Shown piece by piece: positions 1-10,710 of a stretch of DNA of 64,000 bases. The DNA comes from Begonia masoniana. Its lineage: Eukaryota > Streptophyta > Magnoliopsida > Cucurbitales > Begoniaceae. The position numbers and the translations under genes are program-made. The stretch is from NCBI GenBank assembly GCA_022432975.1, contig CM039503.1, forward strand, positions 47,533,259 through 47,597,258. Direction: 5' to 3'. Each line of letters begins with the position of its first letter. The stretch's first letter is position 1. The notes under the pieces are model-generated. The model was not told the origin of the DNA. It saw only the letters and a list, made by a program, of their open reading frames with translations, and made no database searches.

Positions 1-869
1 GTTGCAGGACTGTGAGAGCACTACCGTCCGAGTGAGGACTCAGACCCATCACAAGATCAGGTCTTGGGCATGGCGGGTAATAGTTCAGCCTTATGGCCTG
101 CACAACCTCCCCAAACATCCCATGGAAGATATCTTCTTTCAAACCAAGGGTAAGAGCTATATTCTCTAGCAGACATCGACACAGCTTTGCAATTGCTGCG
201 GAGTAAGCATCCATTATCTCACTGCCAAACAAAGGGCAATGAGAGAAAGAGTAGTGGATAGATAGATAGACATAGAGAGAGAGAGAGAGAGATACTTGAA
301 GTCGGCTATCTCCGTTGGCCATAACTTGGGGTTCCTTAATGCCTGAGGTTGAAGGGCAAGAGCAAACATGTTGATCCAGTCAAGCTTTTGGTTCTCTGAG
401 AACACAAAAGCTTGTCCATATCCTTGAATGGTTCCCGGAGCGATTGGGTATTTATTTTTTGTTTCCGCAGGAAGCATGAAGAAGCCTCTAGCCATTTCCT
501 CAAAGCTTTCAAGCACGCTTTGAGCAATTCCATGATTAATCACCTAAGAGAAGAACACTTTCATATGTTAACTGATCATAACACTAAAAAATGAAAAAGA
601 TGAAACTTTACCTGAAAAAACCCCCACTCTTCACAGGCAGTTGAAAGTTTCAATAATTCATTTTTCATTTCATCTTTGTTCACACTCACAAGCTTTGAAA
701 GATCAATAATGGGAATTTCATGGGGTGAGGGTATAGATGTGACAAGCGTTGGTCTCTCACTCGAGTCTCTTAAAAATCTTTCAGGTATCTTGTTTGGCTT
801 AGTCTTTGTGAGCTCTTGAACATCATAAATGCAGCCAACATTTAGTGGAGTAGCAAGAACCGCAGCCAT
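1..869 (-). CDS. 2-oxoglutarate/Fe(II)-dependent dioxygenase, SRG1-like, 3' part off window
   Basis: Three exons on the minus strand: 869-612 (86 codons, phase 0), 543-296, and 221-1, which runs off the window. All junctions are GT-AG (donor GTAAAG at 611; acceptor TTAG before 543; donor GTATCT at 295; acceptor GGCAG before 221). The N-terminal DIOX_N region includes EIPIIDLSKL, ACEEWGFFQ and VINHGI. Exon 3 gives the start of the Fe(II)/2OG domain with IRLNYYPPCPRPD and the HSD (HxD) iron ligands. The second histidine and the RxS motif lie outside the window. Family members hydroxylate or demethylate small molecules in the cytosol (SRG1, codeine O-demethylase-like); the substrate cannot be told from the sequence. 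The ATG at 869-867 is chosen because it starts the family-typical N-terminus and a TATA box lies about 80 bp upstream. No break is seen, so the gene looks functional as far as visible. Confidence 0.93.
273..291. repeat. (AG)n microsatellite in intron 2 of the dioxygenase gene
   Basis: An uninterrupted AG dinucleotide run lies beside the exon 2 donor, preceded by GATA-type repeats at about 257-270. On the gene strand it forms a CT-rich start to the intron. Confidence 0.9.
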
Positions 870-948
870 AGAAGCAAAGTTTTAAGAACCAGCAATTGAG
901 GAGCTGAAAAGAAAGTTTAGTTGGCAGCTTCAGTTCAGAGGACGCTTC

Positions 949-956
949 TATTTATA
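949..956 (-). promoter_or_regulatory. TATA box of the dioxygenase gene
   Basis: TATAAATA on the minus strand, inside CTATAAATAG, about 80 bp upstream of the ATG at 869. This places a transcription start near 920 and a 5'UTR of about 50 nt. Confidence 0.7.
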
Positions 957-959
957 GTC

Positions 960-1245
960 AAAGATAAGTGTACATTCAACCAGCCTTTTGTAATTTTTAT
1001 ATAAAAAATGTAAATAATTTTGTGTTTTTTAAGTGCTTGTGCCCCAACTTCTACAAATTATAAGTAAAATACATAGACTTAATGTGGGGCTGAGATGTAA
1101 TGCACTTTTATAAGTCATCTGCACATAATTTTACCTTTTTCCCAATGGTATAGAAGAAAAATGGAATATCATAACTTGTTTTACTGGCTTTAGTAGCTTC
1201 TTTTCTGTTTGATCCTTTTACGATACGACGTTTTCCTAGTGTTAG
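960..1245. other. Upstream intergenic DNA
   Basis: AT-rich sequence upstream of the dioxygenase promoter. No coding frame, repeat or RNA gene was recognised. Confidence 0.5.
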
Positions 1246-1682
1246 TCTTCAGCCGATCGATCGCTTGAAATGTGGCGATCGATCGGCGTCTTCTCTGTCT
1301 CGTTAATAATTTATTTTCCCTTCAGCTGATCGATCGCCGATGACTTCTCTGCTTCTTGAGCAATTTATTTTCTCTTCCGTTGATCGATCGCCCAAAATAG
1401 CCGATCGATCGGCTACTTGTCTGCTTCGCCTATTTCTTGAAAATTCCTTAGCTTCAGCCGATCGATCGGTACTTTCTCTGTTTTCTCCAACTTCACTGTT
1501 TCTTCTTTTCTTCTTCTTCTTCTTCTTCTCTTCAACTCCGCTTTGTTTCTAGCTCCGTCCTGTTGTAAATAAATTGTCTGCACACTTACACAAAATACAT
1601 CAAATTCTTTCAAACATTTGAGAAAAACTTATCAAATCAAGTATAAAAAGTATAAATAAGTGCGTAAAATACATACTTATCA
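1246..1682 (-). mobile_element. Probable solo LTR (Athila/Tat-like) with GATCGATC palindromes
   Basis: Read on the minus strand it begins TGATAAGTATGTATTTTACG, a start typical of Athila/Tat Gypsy LTRs. It is flanked by GTTAG at 1241-1245 and again at 1683-1687, a possible target-site duplication. The distal end reads ...CTGAAGA rather than the expected ...CA, so either the end is mutated or the boundary is wrong. The distal half (about 1252-1465) holds six GATCGATC cores in a degenerate repeat of roughly 50-75 bp with TTCTCTG and TTTATTTTC segments. There is no coding content; the short frames are pyrimidine-tract artefacts. Confidence 0.45.
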
Positions 1683-4469
1683 GTTAGTGATTCATTCCTC
1701 GGCTCATGCGGTTTTTAAATTTAACTGTTTGTAATTTGTCATGATTATTATTCTGTCGGTGATTAACTATATGCAAGTGTCACGTGTAGACGTGATGTAT
1801 TCTAAATAAATTATGCGTTAGAGTTTGCTTTTGATGACTGATTTATTGAGTGGAATAAGTAGGGGCCATTTTAGTTTCTATTCGTATGTGGTGTGTCTCC
1901 ATTTATGCAGACCCAAGTTAGTGTTGTCATAACATGCCCTTTTGCACCCCTCTCCCTCCTGTTGAATTCAGCACACTTCTTTCAAAACCCTTTGTTTTTA
2001 AAGCAATCCCAATCCTTTTTTTTTTTTGCAGGTTACTATCAGGCTGGCCTCATCTCCAAAATTTGACACGCGTTGGACTATTGCTTTGTTATTTAAAGAC
2101 AAATCACTGAGGGTGAAAGTTTTACTGGTGGTGAAACTTCAGACCAGGTTCCTCCAACCATTCTTTTATGAATTAGATAAATTTAGAAGGATTTTATTTC
2201 AAGAAAGATTACCTATTTACATTAACTTCTCTCTCTCCCCGTTTCTCTCTCATCTGCAAGTCCCAATAGCTTTTAGACAAAACTTAGAAATACGAGTGTG
2301 GCCCTGTACTGAATAAAGATTATGACAGCAGTTGCATTCTACAAAGCCATAGCCAAGGCCACAGAGGCTTGTGATTATTAATTTCGAGGACGAATGCAAG
2401 ATTACAAATGTTACTGTTTTTTTGTGAAATGGTTTCAGAAGATTTAACCATTTGTGGGTCTTTAGTTAAAAAAAGATTGGTCAAAGTTTTAATTGACATT
2501 TTTGTTTGTTTGTAGACAATAATATTCGATATAGCCAACAGCATAATTGAAGGCAATGAAAAAATGCATCTTCTACCAAACCAATAACAATTGATGCTTG
2601 AATTTGGAAGCGTTCGATACAAAAAAATATCCAATCTATTTGATTTTGTCCTGTTTTCAGAACTATGAACACAATTATGGAAGACAATTGCTTGTACTTA
2701 CAACTCATCGACGGTTGAAGTATCCGATTTGATCTGATCGAGGGGACCATGCGATGATTCACTCTACAGTCGAGTTGATATAACCGCATAATTCTAAGAA
2801 TATTTCTTGTTCTATTGAACTACACTGGACTAAAATAATAAAGAGAAGATGTAATGACTTGAATAAAAATGAGTCAAACTTAATCGCATTAGAACACTTT
2901 TGGAGCATGTGTAATGCTTCTATAAAAATTGTAGTGGTAATTGGATTACTGTGAAATTATACAGTGTTAAAATAGACATGTAAAGAAAAGTAATAACTTT
3001 GAGTTGAAAGGATTTTGATATATGTAGCAAAAATTATGCAAAAATTAGTCGAGTTAGATTTTATTTAAAATTACATTGTTTTGGTAAATGACTTTAAATT
3101 AAGTTTTAGAGTGGAAATTTGAATAAAGTTATAGGAGAAAAACATGTTCTTAATTTTAGAGTATGGTTTCATGTAATAAAATTGAACGACCAATGGAATA
3201 TGACATGTACCGCTTTAAGATTAGTGACAAATTATGTGATAAGATGACAATTAAGGTTGATTAATCATAATTAATTATGTTAATCTTATATATTAACTTA
3301 AGAGAAATCAAAATTAATTAATTAATGTTAAGTACAGTTAAACATAAAACATCGTGATATTTTTGAAAATATGCATAGATGAAAGAGTAAAGTGGTAAAC
3401 AATGAAAGACAAATTGTGCAAAAGGTAATTCTACCCTAAGAGTAATCTAGAAATGTGTAGAATGGCTGAGTAATCAGCACATTTCGTGCTAATCTAGAAA
3501 AGAAAGAGAGAGGAAAGATAGAAGAGAAAGAAATTAAAAAAAAAATGGAAAGGGACGGAATTGAAATTGACCTTCAAACAAATTTATTACTCTCGTCGAG
3601 AAGATTCTTTTAAGCTAAGAATCAAAGTGTGGGATATGAAGAAATAAAGAGATAAAGAGGTACAAAATCTAACCTTTATGATTTCTCTAAACTATATTGA
3701 TATTGCATAGTTTAGATAAAAGAAGTTGTGGCGTGGGATTCTATATGGAATTCATAGATTGCATGTTGATAATTCTTGATGAAGTTGGTTTGATTTGTTT
3801 GAAATTGGTCGGAAGAATCAATGATATATATATTTGGTTGAAATTCATTTTATTATGTATGAAGTTGAGGGAATTTAATAAGAAAGAATTTATAACTTGA
3901 GTATTTCTAAACTAGGTTATGCATTATTGTTGATGGATAAATTTGGCTGTATTGGGTGAATAAAGGTAAAAAATGGATATGTTGATGACCAATAGATCTA
4001 CTCAATATGTTTTTCAAACTAATTGAAATATCAAGTGTTTTAGGTGAAAAATATGAATTATGAAATTAGATAATATATCTATGTTATCTTTGGTCATTAA
4101 TATTGAAATTAAGGTATTGATAGATGCTATATAAGGATTTTGGCATGAAAAATATGTTGAAATTGTCAGTACAAAAAAGCTTATGCTAACAAGCGAGCTT
4201 TCTGTTCTAGGAAGACGCTTGTTGTAGTAAAAGTGAAAAAATGTCTTGAGAGTGGACTTCTGAAGACCAAAGCGTACGTCCAAACGAGTAAAAAGGGGGC
4301 AAATGTCTTGGGAATAGGCTTATGAGGTATGAGGCAGACACCCGAAAGAGGACTTTAGTTCGAAGAAATGACTGGAGCGGACGCGGGCGGTTGTAAAGCA
4401 GGTGTCCGAAACTTGAAGAATTTAGATTTGCATTCTTATTTTATTAATTATTTATTTATATTTTTAAAT
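1683..4469. other. Unassigned intergenic DNA up to the first assembly gap
   Basis: AT-rich with many stops. The only coding-looking stretch is 2032-2148, preceded by a pyrimidine run and GCAG and followed by CAG-GT. It translates to a 39-residue segment containing FDTRWTIALLFKDKSLRV, which I do not recognise. 3230-3330 is TTAATTAA-rich. Nothing else is supported. Confidence 0.4.
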
Positions 4470-4569
4470 NNNNNNNNNNNNNNNNNNNNNNNNNNNNNNN
4501 NNNNNNNNNNNNNNNNNNNNNNNNNNNNNNNNNNNNNNNNNNNNNNNNNNNNNNNNNNNNNNNNNNNNN
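4470..4569. other. Assembly gap (100 N)
   Basis: Exactly 100 N, a conventional fixed-size scaffold gap. The true distance is unknown. Confidence 0.99.
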
Positions 4570-4574
4570 AAAAA

Positions 4575-5000
4575 CTTCAATCACCCTACTTCAACATTCC
4601 ATCTCTTACGTCTCTTGTCTGCGTAGCTTTCTGCCGGCTTGAGTGTCAAGATTCTTGGCGGCTAAGAGCAATCTCCCACTGTCTGCCTGCACAATACAGA
4701 ACCAATCAAATTGTTGCTTCCCCAACTCTATACAATGTAACGGAGATCTGCACTTAGTGTCATATAATGATCGTACGGTGCCATGCCTATTGTGCCTGAA
4801 AACGTTTTATAAACAAATTCTACACGGACAAGATTTGCTCCATGAACCTTGCAAAGTCATATACAAATACACGAGCAGCATAGCCTCCAATGTTTGAATC
4901 GTCCTTTCGGATTGTCCATTATGTTTGAGGTGGAAAGCTGTGACAAAACTAAGCGTGTTCCCATAGCTTAGTGCAACTTTTCCAAAACTTACCGTAGATT
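4575..5000 (-). pseudogene. Gypsy integrase remnant
   Basis: On the minus strand, with frame breaks, the translation runs through a segment like GKVALSYGNTLSFVTAFH, then NGQSERTIQTLEAML and a CRSP segment. This matches the Gypsy integrase core from the catalytic-domain end (family form NFSTAFHPQTDGQSERTIQTLEDML) to YGRKCRSP. Frameshifts and losses make it a decayed fragment. It is cut by the gap on one side and by LTR sequence from 5008 on the other. Confidence 0.75.
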
Positions 5001-5248
5001 GAATTCATAGGGATCTGAACAGTTGTTAAGGGAACTAATCCGCCCCTTAATCAAGAGAGAGGATGTATGACTTTGGCAGAAGTGATCTAACTCCCAATTT
5101 CATAGGGGGATCAGATCAGAAACGAATGCAAATGCAACTGAGATGATAAAGTAGAAACTGCATGTTTAGGAATTTATGTTTCAGCATTCCATTTCATTAT
5201 TTCCTTACTTACTTAGCATTAGGCTAATAGATGAGTTTTGTGATGTAG

Positions 5249-5295
5249 GTGAAGAAACATCAGAAGGTGTGTTCTCTGAACATGTTGAGGATTAG
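5249..5295 (+). other. LTR exon-3-like coding tail (GEETSEGVFSEHVED, stop)
   Basis: After the acceptor GATGTAG the frame GGT GAA GAA... reads GEETSEGVFSEHVED then TAG at 5293-5295. The same 47-nt length and stop position occur at 46504-46550 and in four other LTR copies. The upstream exons are lost here. It is a conserved segment of a putative LTR microprotein; expression is unknown. Confidence 0.4.
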
Positions 5296-5693
5296 GCTGT
5301 TGTGGGAGCACTTCAATGCCACGGATTGGTTATTCTGATGAGGCGGTTTAACTAGTGTCAGTGGATGAGAAGGTTTAGTGAACCATGATACAATTTTTAT
5401 ATATTGGGAGTTTTAGTGACAATAGTAGTTTTGGATGTTTTGGATACAATCTGAGTCTTTTCTAATAATGATACTCTGTTAGTTCTTTTAAAGTGGCCTT
5501 TACCAAATTTTGGAGTAAAACACGAATTTAAGTAGTTTTGTATGATTTTTGTAAAATGCTCCGGTTCCTTGGTAGTCGGAGTTTCTCTGTGTTTAGAGTG
5601 AAATTTGCTGTTTTGCTGAGTTGCTGTTTATGTTGTCTATCGGAAGACGTTGTCTACCGGTGGATGTAGTTGGAAGAATCATCCGGCTGACGT

Positions 5694-5822
5694 CATCGGA
5701 TGATGTCTTCAGTAAAAGCCATCGGATGATGTCTTCAGTAAAAGCCATCGGATGATGTCTTCAGTAAAAGCCATCGGATGATGTCTTCAGGAAAAGCCAT
5801 CGGATGATGCCTTAGTAAAAGC
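5694..5822 (+). repeat. 26-bp tandem repeat, about 5 copies
   Basis: The unit CATCGGATGATGTCTTCAGT plus AAAAGC repeats almost exactly, with the last copies diverged. It lies in the 3' half of the truncated LTR. The related LTR at 46890-47290 has looser ATCGGTAGATG-type repeats at the same place, so this array amplified locally. Confidence 0.9.
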
Positions 5823-6205
5823 TATAGGTGGATGTCGTTTATTAGACCTATCGGAAGATGTAGTAGAAGTGTTGTCGTTTAGTCATCGGTAGATGTAGGA
5901 AATAATTTTTCGTTTAGTGACCGAATGATGTGCTTTGTTTTGTTTGTGATTAAAAGACTTGCTTTTGTCGTTTAGTGACCGGAAAACGTGATCAGTTTTC
6001 TCTTTCTCTTTCAACCAACTGCCTTGAATACTTTAATTTTTTTTTTATAAAGATTGTTTTTATGTGATGATTTTCCGCTGCAAGTTTTAACGTTTTAAGA
6101 GTCAAAATCTTGACCATTGAATGAAATTTTAAATTTTCTCAAAAGTCATAGTTCGGTTCAGTAGTATGTGTAACAAACCGGGTTTATATAATCTTGGGCG
6201 TCACA

Positions 6206-8243
6206 TAGCATTTCCACTTACGTCCCTCCTTAAGAAAGATGCCTTTAAATGGTAGGAGGAAAATGAGACAGCTTTTCGACACCTCCAAAAAGCGAAGACT
6301 TCAGTACTAGTCCTAGCTTTACTTGATTTCACCAAAACGTTTGTATTGGAGACAGATGCTTCTGGCATTGGCATTGGCGCAGTCCTCATGCAAGTCAGTC
6401 GGGTAATCGCTTTCTTTATCCAAGCATTATCTCCTCGTGCTTAGTTGGAATCGGTATATGAAATGGAATTACGAGCAATTTTTTTGTCGATTCTTAAATG
6501 GTGGCCTTACTTACTTGGTCGTCATTTTATTGTCTGCACAGACCAGCGTAGCCTCAAGTACCTATTGGAGCAACGTTTAATGAATCCGGAGTATAAAAAA
6601 TGGTTGACAAAAATTATGGGGTATGACTTTGAGATTCAATATCGTGCAGGATTGAAGAATAAGGCCGTCGATGCTTTATCTCGTAAATCCGATATAACTT
6701 CATTAGCTAATTTGTCATTTACAACAATATTGCCTTGGCAAGAAATTCATGATGAGATTGTTGGTAACAAAGAACTGTCTCTTGTTTTATCTCAACTCCA
6801 ACAAATCTCGAGACAAACCCGGGATATTGTTTACAAAATGGTCGGTTGTATTGAAAAGGACGCTTGGTTTTTGCCTTAAATTTCGTTTTAATTCCGTTGT
6901 TGCTCCAAGAATTCCATGGTTCAGTCATGGGGTGTCATTCGGGAGGGTTTAAAACTTACCAGAGAATAGCTACCAAATTTTTTTGGAAAGGATTACGTAA
7001 CGATGTTAAAAAATTTGTGGCATCTTGCGATGTATGCCAGCGTGATAAATCTTTGTCTCCGGCGGGATTTCTTTAACCACTTCCGATTCCGACATTAATT
7101 TGGAATGATATTTCCATGGATTTTATTGAAGACTTGCCTCGTTCCAAAGGTTATGACACTATTCTTGTAGTTGTTGATCGATTAAGTAAGTACGCCCATT
7201 TTATGGCAATTAAACATCCATTTATGGCTCAATCTGTGGCTGTGAAATTTATAACAGAAGTGGTTCATCTACATGGATTTCCATGATCGATTGTTAGTGA
7301 CCGTGAGAAAGTTTTTTTAAGCAATTTTTGGAAGGAGATCTTTCGGTTGCAAGGCACAATGTTACAACATAGCTCTGCTTACCATCCGCAAGCTGACGGA
7401 TAGACAGAGGTGGTGAATCGTTCGTTGGAGGCTTATTTACGTTGTTTCGCATCTGACAAGCCTAAGTCTTGGGTTCATTGGCTAGCATAGGCTGAATTTT
7501 GGTACAATACATCTTTTCATACAACTATTCAAATGTCTCCCTTCAAAGCAGTTTATGGTCGCGACCCACCACCTTTGATTCGAGTGGGGACGGGTGATTC
7601 AGTGGTTCAATCCATTGAAGACTTATTACAGGAAAGGGATGCCATTATCACAGAGTTACATTCTCATCTTTCACGAGCCCAAGCACGTATGAAAGAGATT
7701 GTTGATGGTAAGCACCGCGACGTTCATTTTAATGTAGGTGATTGGGTGTTCGTGAAGTTACAACCTTATCGGCAATGATAATTGGGTAAGAAGCGCGACG
7801 AGAAGCCCAACTCTCTTTTCTACAGCCCTTATCAAGTAATGGCGAAGGTGGGACAAGTGACTTACAAAATGCGATTACCAAAAAATTCTACAATTCACAA
7901 TGTGTTTCACGTATCTCAATTGAGACGAGCAATTGGTGACACAGGTGTTCCTACTATCTTTCCCTCCAATCTATAGGAGGATATGGAGCTTCATATGGAA
8001 CCGGAATTGGTGTTGAATGTCAGGCCAAGTACTGATGATGTTCCTGCTAGAGGTGAAGTCCTTATTCTATGGAAAGGGCTACCTAAGGAGGAGGCTACAG
8101 GGGAGTTCTTTGACATCATTATGGCTCAATTTCCTCATTTGAACCTTGAGGACAAGGTGAAAGTTTGGTTGGTGGGTATTGATAGGAATACACCAATCTG
8201 CTTTACCTATTCGAGGAAGAACAGAGTTCAACCGCAAGATTAG
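6206..8243 (+). pseudogene. Gypsy chromovirus pol remnant (RNase H, integrase, chromodomain)
   Basis: Six frame segments line up with the C-terminal half of a Gypsy polyprotein. 6230-6710 holds the RT end and RNase H (LDFTKTFVLETDASGIGIGA, FIVCTDQRSLKYLLEQ, LSRKSDI). 6900-7070 holds the HHCC zinc-binding domain (CDVCQRDK). 7080-7560 holds the integrase core ([31 protein letters not shown]). 7533-7976 holds the GDWVFVKLQPYRQ and VFHVSQLR regions. 7983-8243 is a chromodomain-like end (VLILWKGLPKEEATGE). In-frame stops fall where relatives have Gln, Arg or Trp. Gag, protease and most of RT are absent. It starts directly at the end of the truncated LTR. Confidence 0.9.
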
Positions 8244-8910
8244 TTATATTTTTTTTTTTATGTTGTTGTGTTATATTTATGTGAGTTAGTTTTAAATAGG
8301 AAGTTTATAAGGGACAAAGAGGGAAAGCCACTTTCAAATGCGGTTAGGAGAGGTTAGAGGTTAGAGGAGACTACATATAAGTTGATGGGGGGAGAAGAAA
8401 AGAAAGAAGTGGGGAAAAAGAAAAGGGAGAGTGGCAAAGACTCTAGAATTTCTCTGTAAATGGTTTGTGTATTGTGAAGTGTAGTTTGAAGATATTTTTC
8501 TATTGTTTTACAGTATTTGTCTTTATTTTGGAATATTTGTGATTGAAATTATAGTATACCGAACAAATTCCTCCACATTTGTGTTGGTGTGTGGTCTAAT
8601 TTTTCTGGAATTGTAATATATTTTCGTTGTTTGTTTGATAAGCACAGGGGTTCTATCACCTTTCTTGACATATTTTATTCTTAATTTACAAATCCTGTAA
8701 TGTGATCCAAAAATGAATGAATGTACATAATCCCTTGACATTGACTTTGCAATGTGCAAGTTTAATTTCTGATCAATTACCATTTGTGCATATTGATCAG
8801 TTTGACTTTCAAATGAATCTCTTGGAGATCTAGTTGACATCCAAAATCTTTCATAACTTTGCTCTTACTTTATCTCCTTCTGACAACTGTTTTTTCAAGC
8901 AGTTTCAACT
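8244..8910. other. Non-coding DNA after the Gypsy remnant, possibly its decayed 3' LTR
   Basis: Position directly after the chromodomain stop suggests UTR and 3' LTR. Purine-rich stretches lie at 8380-8435. No second copy exists in the window to define ends. Short minus-strand frames here are not convincing as genes. Confidence 0.35.
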
Positions 8911-9189
8911 ATGAGAAAAGGAGAAAATAATTTTGAGAGTATTGAAGATGCCATAGATTTTGTAAACAATAGACTTTCAGAAAATGATTCGGCCTTACCA
9001 GCCATGAAATCTATTACTGCAAATTCAAGCCAGGCAAATTTGGCTACATAGAACCCTATGAATCCGTCAAATTCATAAGCAACTAGCCATGTTGGAGATC
9101 CCAAAAGAATTGGTTTATCTGATCAAAGTGACGCAGAGGTCCCTTCAGAACTTATAGCTGACTGTGTCTCTACTTTACTCGTGATTCAG
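8911..9189 (+). pseudogene. Orphan exon-like coding fragment with two in-frame stops, family not recognised
   Basis: A 93-codon frame starts at ATG 8911, preceded by TTCAAGCAG (acceptor-like), and ends at CAG followed by GTAAAT (donor-like, 9190). The composition is non-transposon: IEDAIDFVNNRLSEND near the start and VPSELIADCVSTLLVIQ at the end. Two in-frame stops lie in the middle (near 9049 and 9078). This looks like one exon of a host gene left as a relic or captured beside the Copia LTR that begins at 9202. I do not recognise the protein. Confidence 0.4.
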
Positions 9190-9201
9190 GTAAATATTTT
9201 T

Positions 9202-9378
9202 TGTTGAGATATGCCACTGACTAAGCTATGTGTAGATATTTATAGGGATTAAAATTGTATCTATATATGTGTATTTATTTTATTTCCTAGTTTAGGTTAT
9301 TATTTCCATTTGTTACTAGGTTCTATTCATGTATATATACTTTTAAACAATGAGTAAGAAAATCAATTAAGTTCTAAT
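9202..9378 (+). repeat. 5' LTR of Copia element 1 (approximate ends)
   Basis: Starts TGTTGAGATATG, contains TATATATAC near 9334, and ends just before the primer-binding site. At about 177 bp it is short. The 3' partner is missing because the element is truncated near 20405, so the end is placed by the PBS. Confidence 0.6.
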
Positions 9379-9379
9379 A

Positions 9380-9391
9380 TGGTATCAGAGC
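9380..9391 (+). promoter_or_regulatory. Primer-binding site, Copia 1
   Basis: TGGTATCAGAGC, complementary to the 3' end of initiator methionine tRNA, the usual primer of plant Copia elements. Confidence 0.85.
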
Positions 9392-9775
9392 TAGGGTTTA
9401 GACCAGTTCATTGTAGAAATCGGCTCTAGCAGCAAACACTAGTTGTCGTCCGACAAGCCATCTGTGGTCCGGCGACAGCTACAGTCGTGCGACCACCTTT
9501 TGACGAGCAATCTGAGGTCCGGCGACTCTGTCATCTCCAGTGGCGTAGAACCGTCCGACGAGCCATTCAAGATAGCGACAACAGCGTTCGACGAGCCACT
9601 TCCAGTCGCGCAACTCTGTCATCTTCGGCAGCTCTGTCATCTCCAGCGCAGCTCTATCATTTTCGGCTTGCTCTTTAGTAAGCTTCTATCTCTCAGCAGC
9701 TTACTGTTAGCAGTCATTTTCGGCGAAGCTCTATGGGTGTTCTGTCTAAATTATTTCTCCATGGCATAACAACAT

Positions 9776-10710
9776 TTGGGCACCAGCTCCATTAGTGATC
9801 CTAATCACAATTTCACTATTACCTCTCATAAGTTAAATGGGGGTAACTTTCTTCAATGGTCTCAGTCCGTCAAACTCTTTGTTCAAGGAAAGGGCAAATT
9901 TGACTATTTCTCTAGGTCTGCAGTGAAACCTGAAGATGAAAGTGAAAGCTACAATAGGTGGGAGACTGAGAACTCAATGGTCATGTCCTGACAGGTGAAT
10001 TCAATAGAGCCAAATATTGCTCGGAACTATCTCTTTCTTCCAACCGCGAATGATATCTGGGTGACTGTAAAGGAGAGTTACTCTGACTTTGGGAATGGAA
10101 GACAACTATTTGACATCAAGACTCAATTGAGAAAGGCCAAACAAGGAGAGAAGAATGTAACGCAATACTACATTGATCTCAAAACTCTATAACAAGAGTT
10201 TGATTTATTCTGTGATTACAAGTGGCACTGTGCAAAAGACAATGCCTTATTTCAGAAAACTATCGAGAAAGAGAAGGTATTCGATTTCCTGGTAGGCTTA
10301 AACAAGGACTTGGATGATGTGCGAGGACAGATACTGGGTCGAGATCCTCTTCCAAGCACTCGTGAGGTGTTTGCTGAAGTTCAAAGAGAAGAAAGTCATC
10401 GACTGGTGATGCTCGGCCATGAGTCAACCTCTCCTACAGTAGAGACCTCTACATTGATGATCACTAAGCCAGATAAGTCCACTCAGAGGTATCCTAAGCA
10501 CTCAGATCAATCAGTTTGTGAGTTCTGTCATAAACTCATACAAGTTAAAGCTAAATGTGAAAGCTACATGGCAAACCTGCTGACTTCACTCAAACTAACA
10601 AATCCTTTCGCGACAACAAAGGTGGCTTCCAAGCCTTATATGAAGCACATGCAGCCTCTCAATCATCTAGTGACAATTCTTTCTTTAACAAGGAAAACCT
10701 AGAACAATTG
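9776..10710 (+). pseudogene. Copia 1 gag region
   Basis: Frame pieces 9776-9991, 9995-10192 and 10310-10702 give a Retrotran_gag/UBN2-type gag: KLNGGNFLQWSQSVKLFVQG, RKAKQGEKNVTQYY, FLVGLNKDLDDVRGQILGRD. The zinc knuckle is decayed (CEFCHKLIQVKAKC in place of CX2CX4HX4C). Stops between the pieces mean no full Gag can be made. It encoded the nucleocapsid of the element. Confidence 0.85.

Larger units (their letters stand above)
5008..6205 (+). mobile_element. 5'-truncated LTR, same family as the solo LTR 45485-47962
   Basis: From about 5008 to GTCACA at 6205 the sequence follows 46270-47962 closely: the AAGGGAACTAATCCGCCCC block, the arm GTTTTGTGATGTAGG at 5235-5249, a 3' exon-like piece at 5249-5295, and the terminal ...CTTGGGCGTCACA. 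The 5' half of the LTR is absent. The 5' exons and the first pairing arm of the intron module are therefore missing. Confidence 0.8.

Noticed and set aside
1340..1613. Short frames at 1340-1552 (+) and 1413-1613 (-)
   Set aside because: They consist of the CTT/AAG tract and GATCGATC repeats, with no domain or codon signal.
8523..9104. Minus-strand frames 8523-8840 and 8895-9104
   Set aside because: No recognisable domain; the second is the shadow of the plus-strand exon-like fragment at 8911-9189.
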